Assembly: GCA_016934335.1 (NCBI GenBank)
Contig: JAFGTC010000130.1
Location: forward strand, 1-64,000
Direction: 5' to 3'
From: Candidatus Omnitrophota bacterium
Lineage (GTDB): Bacteria; Hinthialibacterota; Hinthialibacteria; Hinthialibacterales; Hinthialibacteraceae
DNA: 64,000 bases
How positions within the stretch are numbered: position 1 is the first letter of the stretch; each line of letters begins with the position of its first letter. The position numbers and the translations under genes are program-made. The notes under the pieces were generated by a model that worked only from the letters and a program-made list of their open reading frames with translations, ran no database searches and was not told the DNA's origin. This document shows positions 40,661-49,288 of the stretch, piece after piece.

Positions 40661-40733
40661 GGGGTGCTAGCTCAGCTGGGAGAGCGCTACCTTCGCAAGG
40701 TAGAGGTCGTGGGTTCGATCCCCATGCACTCCA
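40661..40733 (+). tRNA. tRNA-Ala (anticodon CGC)
   Basis: Acceptor GGGGTGC/GCACTCC with G3-T70 wobble (Ala identity element); anticodon arm CTACC-TTCGCAA-GGTAG; T-arm GTGGG-TTCGATC-CCCAT. Confidence 0.97.
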
Positions 40734-40745
40734 CAAGAAAATCCT

Positions 40746-40771
40746 AACCCCTTGGCGCGCCAAGGGGTTTT
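40746..40771 (+). terminator. Intrinsic terminator after tRNA-Ala
   Basis: 24-bp perfect palindrome AACCCCTTGGCGCGCCAAGGGGTT followed by T-rich tract. Confidence 0.85.
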
Positions 40772-40850
40772 CTTATGAGCGGTTCAAAAGAAATCCCCGC
40801 TATGACAGCCGAGCGTTTCGGCTTTGTTGTGTTGAGTCGTCCCGCTGTCC

Positions 40851-40878
40851 TTGCCTGCCGTTTTCTCCCTCGTATAAT
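40851..40878 (+). promoter_or_regulatory. Sigma70-like promoter for the riboswitch transcript
   Basis: TTGCCT - 16 nt - TATAAT, about 8 nt upstream of the riboswitch 5' end. Confidence 0.6.
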
Positions 40879-40885
40879 GTACGTA

Positions 40886-41078
40886 GACATACCTGGTGCG
40901 GTCATCGCTTTCCATGCGATGAAGAAGGGAAGCCGGTGCGATTCCGGCGCGGTCCCGCCACTGTAATCGGTCATGCCTCGCCATGCGCTATACCCACTGT
41001 CTTCACGATTCGAAGATGGGAAGGGGGCGGGGATGACGGCCGTAAGTCAGGAAACCTGCCCGCCAAGGTTTGTCACCT
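40886..41078 (+). ncRNA. Cobalamin (B12) riboswitch
   Basis: Conserved boxes in order: GGTGC, AGGGAAGCCGGTGCGATTCCGGCGCGGTCCCGCCACTGTAA, CCACTGT, GGGAAG, AAGTCAGGAAACCTGCC. Confidence 0.96.
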
Positions 41079-41122
41079 CTTCGGGGATTGAGAGCGTGGC
41101 ATGTGTTTGATGAGGATTGTCA

Positions 41123-41158
41123 AACGCCCCGTCCTTTGAGAAGAGCGGGGCGTTTTTT
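41123..41158 (+). terminator. Intrinsic terminator in the riboswitch expression platform
   Basis: AACGCCCCG...CGGGGCGTT stem followed by TTTT, upstream of ORF 41234. Confidence 0.88.
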
Positions 41159-41233
41159 CGTCTCCGGCCCTTCTCTATGGAAGGGCCCTCCGTTTCTTCA
41201 TGCCCCGTCATCTTGTATAGGAGTGTATAAAAC

Positions 41234-42070
41234 ATGAAATGGAAAATCGGATTGGTTTTGGGATTGTATCTGGGGGCGTCGACAGGATGGACGGCCAACA
41301 AAGCCGGCGTCGTCATCCAAAATTCCACCGGCGAAGTGATTACGCGCTGCGTTGAATTTGAGGAAGAATTCGTCACTGTCGAAGATTTGCTCGCTCAATC
41401 GGGCTTCGCTATGATTACGGAGGATACGGCCTGGGGCGCTCAATTGCATTATCTGCACGATGACGGCGTTCCCTTCGGCGTAACGCATTCGCAGGGATGG
41501 TTTTGGAATTTCTTCCTGCGCGAGGATGATCAGTGGATCTCCGCGCCGGTTGGAATCTCTTCGGCAACGGCCGTTGACGGTTCGCTCTTTGGCTTCGGCT
41601 TCGGCGCCTGGGGCGAAGTAGAACTGCCGCAGCGCACTTATGCTGATGTTTGCGAAGTTACGAATCAAGCGGCTTTGGTCATCGATCACAGCAATGGGGC
41701 GCGAATTGTGCAGGTTGTGGAATTTTACGGCGAAACTATCACAGGCTTGCAGCTGCTCTTAAAATCGAATCTGGATGTCGTTTCCAAAGAAACCTTCTAT
41801 GGAACAGCAGTCTGTGCTATCGACGGTGAAGGCCAGCCCGCCGATGATTGCTTCGGCGACGCTGAGGGACGCTATTGGGGATTGAATATTCTCGATTCGA
41901 ATAACGCCTGGGCCGTCTCCATTGAAGGCGCCGGCGATTTGATTGTTCGCCGCCATGATGTTCATGGGTACATCTTCGGTTTGTGGGGCGTCATTCAACC
42001 TCCCATCGATCGCAGCGATATTTTCGAGATCCCCTCCGGCATCCCCTTCTGGGGTTCTTATTGGAACTAA
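41234..42070 (+). CDS. Secreted tandem transcobalamin-like (DUF4430-like) domain protein
   Basis: Signal peptide; two repeats (AGVVIQNSTGEVITRCVEFEEEFVTVEDLLAQSGF... and AALVIDHSNGARIVQVVEFYGETITGLQLLLKSNL...), second with AVCAIDGEGQPADDCF...YWGLNI. Confidence 0.75.
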   Translation: MKWKIGLVLGLYLGASTGWTANKAGVVIQNSTGEVITRCVEFEEEFVTVEDLLAQSGFAMITEDTAWGAQLHYLHDDGVPFGVTHSQGWFWNFFLREDDQWISAPVGISSATAVDGSLFGFGFGAWGEVELPQRTYADVCEVTNQAALVIDHSNGARIVQVVEFYGETITGLQLLLKSNLDVVSKETFYGTAVCAIDGEGQPADDCFGDAEGRYWGLNILDSNNAWAVSIEGAGDLIVRRHDVHGYIFGLWGVIQPPIDRSDIFEIPSGIPFWGSYWN

Positions 42071-42088
42071 TTTTCGGATGATGACAGA

Positions 42089-43462
42089 ATGAAATCTTTT
42101 GAGTATTTACGTTTCACTTTGAGTTCAATGGTTCGTTGTTCAAACGGCGGGCTGGGCTTCGCTTTTAGCCCAACCTGCCAGATTTTACTATTATCTTTAG
42201 TATTGCTTGCTCCTCCGATTTGCGCGGTTGAATTTGATGAGCCGTTTCTGATTTATCAGGGCGGGGAAGAGATTCAGTTCTCCTATAATACCAGCGGAGC
42301 GATGGCCGTCGATTCTAAGGGGAGGATTCATCTCGTATATTTTATCGCCGACGCCGGCGGCAGTCTCCCTGACAATCGAATTCTCTATCAAACAATCGCG
42401 GACGGGAGCGTCTCGTCTCCCGCCCGCGTCGACAGCGGGGATCAAGGCGGGGGAAGACATCCCACCCTGGCCGTCGATTCGCAGGACGCCGTTCATATCG
42501 CATGGCAGGATTATCGCCATACGACTGCGCCGGGAAATTACATCGATAATCTCGAAATCTACTATGACAAAAAGACTCCCGGAGGCTCATTTTCCATAGA
42601 CGATGTTCGCATCACCAATACCAGCGCCGGCCACATGGGAGACAGCGGCTATGTTCCCAATATCGATATCGGCGCCGATGATCGCATCGAAATTGCCTGG
42701 TACGATTTCACGGCGAACGGAAATAACGCCGACGTCTACTTGCGAAGAAGCACAGGCCAAGGCGCCTTTCCTCTTCAAGAGGGCATTGAATCGTTTCGAA
42801 TCACCGACGCGTTGAGCGATCCAACAAACTATACCGCCAATTGGATGCCGGACGTCGCCGCCCTCGCGGACGGTTCTTCTTATGTGATTTGGGGATTCCT
42901 CGAAGGCTGGCAGGGCTCTTTCCAACTTCAGGGCCGCTCTATCCTTTCAGACGGCGGCTTGGGCCCCGTCGAAAAAATTGCGGATCAAGGAGGGCGCTTT
43001 CTCGATCCTCCTCGGTTGGCTTCGGATCGCGACGGCAATCTTGGATTGGCTTCCTCTGAATTTGTGGATGGCTTCTACCAGGTGAATTTTTATTACAAGC
43101 CCAAAGCGAGCGACTGGATCGGGCCGATTCGCGCGAACGACGGTTCTTTAAGTTCCTCTCAGCCCTCTCTCGCCTTCGATTCGTCCGGAATTGCTCATGT
43201 CGTCTGGCAGGAGGATTTAAGCGGGATGTATCAGGCCATGCTGGCATCCATCGATCCGCAAACGTTCGCCGTCAATGACCGCCGGATTTTGAGCAGTGAA
43301 GATCGCGATGCGCGCACGCCCGCCATCGCCGTCGATCCCCGAACCGATCAAATTTATGTTGTCTGGATCGAATTTGGCTGGGACGGCGATCGCTCCATCG
43401 TCGGCCGGAGCGAAGCGGCGACGGGTGTTACAGATTGGAAAATGTATGTCTCAAATAAATAA
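42089..43462 (+). CDS. Secreted sialidase-like beta-propeller (BNR-type) protein
   Basis: Repeated blades such as PTLAVDSQDAVHIAWQDYRH, PNIDIGADDRIEIAWYDF, PSLAFDSSGIAHVVWQED, PAIAVDPRTDQIYVVWIEF. Confidence 0.75.
   Translation: MKSFEYLRFTLSSMVRCSNGGLGFAFSPTCQILLLSLVLLAPPICAVEFDEPFLIYQGGEEIQFSYNTSGAMAVDSKGRIHLVYFIADAGGSLPDNRILYQTIADGSVSSPARVDSGDQGGGRHPTLAVDSQDAVHIAWQDYRHTTAPGNYIDNLEIYYDKKTPGGSFSIDDVRITNTSAGHMGDSGYVPNIDIGADDRIEIAWYDFTANGNNADVYLRRSTGQGAFPLQEGIESFRITDALSDPTNYTANWMPDVAALADGSSYVIWGFLEGWQGSFQLQGRSILSDGGLGPVEKIADQGGRFLDPPRLASDRDGNLGLASSEFVDGFYQVNFYYKPKASDWIGPIRANDGSLSSSQPSLAFDSSGIAHVVWQEDLSGMYQAMLASIDPQTFAVNDRRILSSEDRDARTPAIAVDPRTDQIYVVWIEFGWDGDRSIVGRSEAATGVTDWKMYVSNK
42146..42179 (+). 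repeat. 34-nt hairpin-forming repeat, copy 1 (inside ORF 42089)
   Basis: GGCGGGCTGGGCTTCGCTTTTAGCCCAACCTGCC; 29/34 identical to copy 2; GGCGGG/CCTGCC and TGGGCT/AGCCCA stems. Confidence 0.75.
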
Positions 43463-44198
43463 GATCAAAGCGGATGATGGAAGCGGCGGGCGGCGCTTCG
43501 CTTTTAATCCATCCTGCCAAGGACGGTCAGGATTTACTTTGATAGAACTGCTGGCGGCTGTCAGCGTCATCAGCATACTCGCCGCGATACTCGGCGCGAA
43601 CTATATTCACGCCGTTCACCGCGCCGATGCGGCCGCCTGCCAGCAAAATTTGCGAACCGTATTTACCGCTTTGCAATCCTATCGTTTGGATTACAACCAT
43701 TTCCCCCCGGCGGACGGCGTCGCCGACGCTCAAGCCCGGCCGGATCACACGGAATATGGCTGCGGGCCGGCCGCCAATGGATTTTGGAGCGGCGTATCTC
43801 TGTTATTGGCCAAATATCATTTCTGTTCCGAAGAAAGCCTCTACTGTCCGGCTCTCAAGCGGCGCTATCAAAATTCCATTGAGGCCTGGCCCGGCTGCCG
43901 CGATACGCAATTCGCCGGCCGGCAGGCGCCGCAATGGCGATTCCTTCGATTCGCTTACAACAACGCCGCCGCCGACGCCGGCGGGTACAGCGGAGGCGAA
44001 CACAACATCGATGCGATAATCGACGACGATGTCTGGCTTGTTCGATGCCTGCATGTCGACGTCAGTCAATTCGACCCGGCCCGCGCCATCCCTTTTCCTT
44101 TCGAGATCGAACCGGACGAAGATCATCCCGGCAAGACCGGCCGGGGCGAATACGAACTCACTCTCCATGGCAGCATTCGCATGCGTCGCGTGAATTGA
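43446..44198 (+). CDS. Type II secretion/type IV pilin-like pseudopilin (prepilin N-methylation motif)
   Basis: GRSGFTLIELLAAVSVISILAAILGANY; ATG at 43446 overlaps the upstream stop; ORF track start at 43296 is too early. Confidence 0.88.
   Translation: MSQINKIKADDGSGGRRFAFNPSCQGRSGFTLIELLAAVSVISILAAILGANYIHAVHRADAAACQQNLRTVFTALQSYRLDYNHFPPADGVADAQARPDHTEYGCGPAANGFWSGVSLLLAKYHFCSEESLYCPALKRRYQNSIEAWPGCRDTQFAGRQAPQWRFLRFAYNNAAADAGGYSGGEHNIDAIIDDDVWLVRCLHVDVSQFDPARAIPFPFEIEPDEDHPGKTGRGEYELTLHGSIRMRRVN
43485..43518 (+). repeat. 34-nt repeat, copy 2 (inside pseudopilin ORF)
   Basis: GGCGGGCGGCGCTTCGCTTTTAATCCATCCTGCC; same reading frame as copy 1 (GG..FAF.P.CQ). Confidence 0.75.
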
Positions 44199-44314
44199 CT
44201 TGAAATAGGCATACGGCTGGCTGTTTACGATTTCCCGGCGGCTTCGCTTCGTTTCGAGGCAAACTTACATTTCAAAAAACTCAGCAAATTCATACGCCAT
44301 TTATCATCATCATC

Positions 44315-44339
44315 CATGATGGCAATGGATGCCATCATG
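44315..44339. promoter_or_regulatory. Perfect inverted repeat upstream of the GH95-like gene
   Basis: CATGATGGCA-ATGGA-TGCCATCATG (10-bp arms), no T tract. Confidence 0.65.
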
Positions 44340-44694
44340 AATTCATTTTCATCGATTCATATCCCAACCCATAGTCATATATAATTTCTGCAACTACCCG
44401 TCCAAAATCCGCATCCTTTCTCTATTCTTATGTCTGAACATGATTTATGTTGAACGGCAGTGTATCATGAGTCGGTTATTTTGGCATAATCGGATCCATG
44501 AAGATAACTTGGGAGATTGCATCGAGCTTGAATACAATGGGAATGGATGCGGCAGAGGGATTATCTTCTTAGATCAACGGAGCGTCATGCTCTTTCCATC
44601 TGCGAATTGGCTGAATAGCGCTGCAATTGGATGTAATGAAAAAGATGTGGAAGCGCGAAAAAAAGATATTTCAAGATATCTGGAGAAGGGAATC

Positions 44695-47175
44695 ATGTTC
44701 TCATATAAAAACAAGCGAGTTGTGATTAACGTATTATTTGTGTTTGCTTTTCTTATAACGCCGGGATGCTCTTCCGCTTTCGATTCCTTCGAACGCGCCA
44801 AACTCCATCCCATCGCCGCCAACCACGCTTGCGTGGATTTCTTCGAAGGCGCGCTGCTCGGCAACGGCGGCATGGGTGCGGTCGTAACTACCCGCCCCGA
44901 CGCCGTTGTGATCTACTTCGGCCACAACAATGTGTGGGATATCCGCGTCGCCGAAGACAATCAAGAGAAGATCGGAACGTTCCAAGAAATCTTTGAAAAA
45001 GTGAAGGCTATTTCCGAAGAGTTGCCTTCGCTCAACGACGATCCATGGTACAACCAATATCGAACCATGACGCGCGAGAATTATGCGAAGCCCTACCCGC
45101 GCCCATTTCCCTGCGGATCGGTGCTGCTCGGGTTCGATCGCCGCGAGGTCAGGCTGCTCGGCCATCGCCTGGATGTTTCGAACGGATTATGCGAAATCGC
45201 GCTGCGCGTCGGAGGCCGTCCTGCGACCTTGCAGGTGTTCGCCGATATGACCGCCGACCGCTTGTGGTTTCAACTGATCGACGAATTCGGCGACTTGCTG
45301 CCTTCCTGCTTCGAACGCATTCGCCTGTTCGCCGATCCAAAGACCCCGGAAGAATTTCCCCGATACACAATCCCCGAATCCCTGCCGGACGATGCTCTCT
45401 CCTTCCGCCAAACTTTACCCGCTCTGGAGCCGGATGAATATGACAAAGAAAAAGGCGATCCCAACGACCGCGCCTTCCACCTGTCGATTCGCTTGAACGC
45501 CAAACTGGAGCGCGGTGAGCGCATCAACTGGGAGGGGCTGCCCCAAGCGATGGAAGCCATGGAGCGGGCTCTCTTGCCCCAGGAAGGCCTCGTTGGCTGC
45601 ATTCAATTGGACGAAGGGCTTTCGGCCGACATCGATGAAGGATTGGGCGACGTTCCCAAACCCACCGGCTGGCGCTTCCATGAAGCCCGGCGTCAAAGCG
45701 ATGAAATATGGAAAGCCTATTGGAACCGGTCCGGCGTCGCTTTGGAGGACGAGTTTCTGGAGCGCGTCTGGTATTGGAATCTCTACTTCATCAACTGCTC
45801 GGTGCGCGATGGAGTCACGTGTCCCGGATTGTTCGCCAATTGGAGTCTTGGCGACATCGGGACAGCCTGGCACGGCGATTACCACATGAACTACAACACC
45901 CAGCAGCCCTTCTGGGCGACATTTTCCAGCAATCACGTGGAAAAGAATCTTCCATATGTTGATTTGGTAGACCATCTGCTGCCCGTCAGCCGAAAATGGG
46001 CCAAGGATTATTACGGTCTGAGAGGGTCGTATTTTCCTCATTCCGCTTATCCAACCCAAATGAACATGATGCCCTATCCCGTCCCCACTTGGGGCTGGGA
46101 AATCTGCGAGACGCCCTGGACGGTGCAGGGGCTCTGGTGGCACTACCTCTATACGATGGACGAATCCTTCCTGCGCGAACGCGCCTTCACTCCCATCCGG
46201 GAGGCGGTTCTGTTTCTTGTCGATTACATGAAACGGCCCGAAGCGCGCGGCGAACGCTGGGGCGACGACAAATATCATATCTTTCCCACCGTCCCGCCGG
46301 AGTTGTACGGGCTCAAACCGGGATTTCAATATAATTACGACTGCCTGGTCGATCTGACGCTGACTAAATTTATATTCAAAGCCTATCTCCAGGCTGTCGA
46401 TGTTCTGAATCAGGACGACGCAGAATTAGTCAGCGACGTCAATGAAATTCTGGAACATTTTCCCGATTACCCCACCGCCGAATCGAAGCGGGGAGCCGTT
46501 TTCGTCTCTGTGCCGGGCGAGCGCTCCGACGTCGTTTACAACGTCCCCAATTCGTTGATGACCGTCTTTCCCGGAGAAGAACATGGGCTCCATTCTCCTG
46601 CGGAAATATACGACATGCTCAAAGTCACCTATCGCAATACCCGCATTGAAGGCGGAAACGAACTGGTGTTTCTCAACCTTCAGGCGGCTCGAATCGGCCT
46701 TCTCGATCTGGAGGAATTTAAACGGCAAATCCGCTACTGCATGCTGCCTAATGGTTCTTGCACGGATATGGTGTTGCAGGTGCACGGGCGCTACAACGAT
46801 TACACAAACTACGCTTTCATGGAGCGTATGGGGATCTGGTTCGAAAATTTCGCTCTGCCGGTCGTGATAAATGAATGCCTGATGCAGAGTTACAACGGAG
46901 TCATCCGTCTATTCCCCAATTGGCCCGAAGAGAAAGACGCCCGTTTTTATTCTCTGCGCGCCGCCGGGGCCTTTTTGGTCAGCGCCGAATATGAAGGCGG
47001 CGCCGTCCAGGGAATTGAGATCGAAAGCGAAGCCGGCGCTCCTCTCCGCCTGATCAATCCCTGGCCTCAAGGCGCTAGAATCGTCGTCGGCCAGAGAGAA
47101 GCCATAGCGACTGGAGAAATCATGGAACAAAAAACAGAAGCGGGAGAGACGATAAGAATAACGCCGTTCAAGTAA
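44695..47175 (+). CDS. GH95-like glycoside hydrolase lipoprotein
   Basis: ATG 44695 after GGAGAAGGG; lipobox LITPGC; FFEGALLGNGGMGAVV; HGDYHMNYNTQQPFWATFSSN; (alpha/alpha)6-like region. Confidence 0.7.
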   Translation: MFSYKNKRVVINVLFVFAFLITPGCSSAFDSFERAKLHPIAANHACVDFFEGALLGNGGMGAVVTTRPDAVVIYFGHNNVWDIRVAEDNQEKIGTFQEIFEKVKAISEELPSLNDDPWYNQYRTMTRENYAKPYPRPFPCGSVLLGFDRREVRLLGHRLDVSNGLCEIALRVGGRPATLQVFADMTADRLWFQLIDEFGDLLPSCFERIRLFADPKTPEEFPRYTIPESLPDDALSFRQTLPALEPDEYDKEKGDPNDRAFHLSIRLNAKLERGERINWEGLPQAMEAMERALLPQEGLVGCIQLDEGLSADIDEGLGDVPKPTGWRFHEARRQSDEIWKAYWNRSGVALEDEFLERVWYWNLYFINCSVRDGVTCPGLFANWSLGDIGTAWHGDYHMNYNTQQPFWATFSSNHVEKNLPYVDLVDHLLPVSRKWAKDYYGLRGSYFPHSAYPTQMNMMPYPVPTWGWEICETPWTVQGLWWHYLYTMDESFLRERAFTPIREAVLFLVDYMKRPEARGERWGDDKYHIFPTVPPELYGLKPGFQYNYDCLVDLTLTKFIFKAYLQAVDVLNQDDAELVSDVNEILEHFPDYPTAESKRGAVFVSVPGERSDVVYNVPNSLMTVFPGEEHGLHSPAEIYDMLKVTYRNTRIEGGNELVFLNLQAARIGLLDLEEFKRQIRYCMLPNGSCTDMVLQVHGRYNDYTNYAFMERMGIWFENFALPVVINECLMQSYNGVIRLFPNWPEEKDARFYSLRAAGAFLVSAEYEGGAVQGIEIESEAGAPLRLINPWPQGARIVVGQREAIATGEIMEQKTEAGETIRITPFK

Positions 47176-47270
47176 TGGAATATTCATCACAGCATGAGGC
47201 GATAAGAAATTCTTTGCGGATAAGGATGAAGTTGGAGCGGGTGATCAGCATGTAAGCATAGGAGGAAGCG

Positions 47271-48269
47271 ATGGCGGCGCAATATAATCCAGGATGTTCG
47301 AGTACGATGTCTCGACGCGCGTTTTGTCATAATTCGTTGGCGTTCGCGATGTGGCCCTCCTTCGCGAGTTGGATGTCCTCCGATCGTATGATCGAATCCA
47401 ACCGATCGTCCAAAGTGGTCGTCGTACGAGATCGAAAGGCGTTGGATTCCAGCCATGAGCCTTCTTTCGATTCCGTTCTCAGGATGCTCCACGCCGGCTT
47501 GTGCGAGCTCTGCGGAACGGGATCGGTCCGCCAGGCGTGGGAGCGGCTGTTTCCCTCGATTGAACGAGCGGCCGTCAAATCAAATGTAAGCGTGCGTCCG
47601 GTTCATGCCGCTTTTCATCAAGCGATCATGGAATCGTTGTCTCTGTATGGAATCCGTCAAGATCAAATGTGCGTATGGGATCGGAATCGAGGCGGGATTG
47701 GAATCGCTCAAGCGGATTCCAAGGATTGGGATTGGGCGCCGGGCTACGGAGACGATCATCTCAGCCGCGCCGTGCATTGGGCGGATGGGCTGATCAACGC
47801 TCCCATGTTGAAGACGCACCCCGTCACGGGGATTTCCGGGGCGGTGAAAAATTGGGCGGGGGCGGTCACCGGCATCAATCGGCGCGACGATCAGGCGACT
47901 TTCGCTATTCACGCCAATCGGTGCGCCGATATCGGGCGCATTCATGCATTGCCCGCCATCCGATCGAAAAGCCGGTTGATTGTAATGGACGCTTTAACTC
48001 CGCTTTTCCAAACAAGTGAGCCGAACCGTTCGTACGAATCTTGGCCCTATGGCGGATTGATTCTGGGATTGGATCCTGTGGCTGTTGATCGAGCGGGATG
48101 GGAAATATTGAATGAATATCAGAGTGCAATAGAAAATCGAACTTGGCGGAAGCCGCCTTTACCGCTGCATTTGATCGAATCGTCGCGGCGATATGGGTTG
48201 GGAAACTGGGAGGCCGGCTGCATTGAAACGAGATTCGTTGACTCGAACAAGGCTGTTTTCGGGAAATAA
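47271..48269 (+). CDS. DUF362 family protein with possible Tat-type leader
   Basis: MSRRAFCHNSLAFAM; VKSNVSV; LINAPMLKTHPVTGISGAVKNWAG; ILGLDPVAVDRAGWEIL. Confidence 0.85.
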   Translation: MAAQYNPGCSSTMSRRAFCHNSLAFAMWPSFASWMSSDRMIESNRSSKVVVVRDRKALDSSHEPSFDSVLRMLHAGLCELCGTGSVRQAWERLFPSIERAAVKSNVSVRPVHAAFHQAIMESLSLYGIRQDQMCVWDRNRGGIGIAQADSKDWDWAPGYGDDHLSRAVHWADGLINAPMLKTHPVTGISGAVKNWAGAVTGINRRDDQATFAIHANRCADIGRIHALPAIRSKSRLIVMDALTPLFQTSEPNRSYESWPYGGLILGLDPVAVDRAGWEILNEYQSAIENRTWRKPPLPLHLIESSRRYGLGNWEAGCIETRFVDSNKAVFGK

Positions 48270-48284
48270 GGTTTGGGGGGGGCG

Positions 48285-48938
48285 TCAAGTCGTAATTTCG
48301 TTGTGAACCCATTCAAACGCTTTCATGAGCAATTCGTTCGTGTTATGAAGGTTGAGTTTTTCTTTGACGCGGGAACGGTAGGTTTCGATGGTTTTAACGC
48401 TCAAATGCAATTGATCCGCAATTTGGCGGGTTGTGTAACCCTGGCCGATCAGGCGAAAGACGTCCAATTCCCGGTCGCTCAAAACTTCCATATCCGAAGC
48501 GATTGGCGATTGGCCTACGTCAGAGACGCGATGAAGGATTTTTGAAAGGATGGAATCGCTGACATACATTTCGTTGTTAAGAACTTTGCGTAAAGCCAGC
48601 ATGATTTTTTCGGTCAATTCGCGCTTCATAATGTAGCCGTTGGCGCCGGCTTTCAGCGCACGCTCGGCGTACAGGGTTTCCTCGTGGAGAGAAATCACCA
48701 ATATGGGAACCTTGTTCATAGTGGCGCGGATATTTTTGATTAAATCGATCCCATTGGTTCCCCCGAGGTGAATGTCAATAATGATGATGTCCGGTTTGTG
48801 AGTCTGGATCTCGGTGATGGCGCTATTGGCGTCGTCCGCTTCGGAGCAAACGCATAGATCGTCTTCCTGATCGATCAGTTGCTTCATTCCGTGGCGAACA
48901 ATGGGATGATCGTCTACTAACAGGACTTTCTTTTTCAT
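48285..48938 (-). CDS. NarL/FixJ-type (LuxR HTH) response regulator
   Basis: VLLVDDHPIVRHGMKQLI; IIIIDIHLGGTNGIDLI; LSDRELDVFRLIGQGYTTRQIADQLHLSVKTIETYRSRVKEKL. Confidence 0.96.
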   Translation of the reverse strand: MKKKVLLVDDHPIVRHGMKQLIDQEDDLCVCSEADDANSAITEIQTHKPDIIIIDIHLGGTNGIDLIKNIRATMNKVPILVISLHEETLYAERALKAGANGYIMKRELTEKIMLALRKVLNNEMYVSDSILSKILHRVSDVGQSPIASDMEVLSDRELDVFRLIGQGYTTRQIADQLHLSVKTIETYRSRVKEKLNLHNTNELLMKAFEWVHNEITT

Positions 48939-49288
48939 GAAATGATCTCTTCTGCCTGTATGCTAAAACGGGCGAGATCTTGGAAGGGCAGTAAGGCAAG
49001 AGGAGATCGTGCTATGTTGGATCGAATCCAAGCCGCCCGCTGCTAAAATTGACATGATTCATGCAGCAAGCCATCACTAATAAGAAGATAATATGTAAAG
49101 ATCTTTTTAATCTCCAATCACATTGTAAACGATTGGATCAAAAAAAGAAGTAGAAATTAACACAATCGTCAATTATTTAACAATTCACATAAAAGCTATT
49201 TTTCTACAAAATCAATGAATATTTATAGAATAGTATCGTTTTCTTGTCAATATGAAAAAACCATTCGTCAAGTTTTCCATTGATCCGA

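Noticed and set aside
43296-43445. Annotated 5' extension of the pseudopilin ORF
   Set aside because: It overlaps the propeller gene by 167 nt; ATG 43446 gives a natural coupled start and leader.
44440-44694. N-terminal extension of the GH95-like ORF
   Set aside because: ATG 44695 has a good RBS and starts a lipoprotein signal peptide; the extension would bury it.
45415-46329. 304-aa antisense ORF inside the GH95-like gene
   Set aside because: Shadow ORF opposite a well-supported coding sequence; no RBS or recognisable domain.
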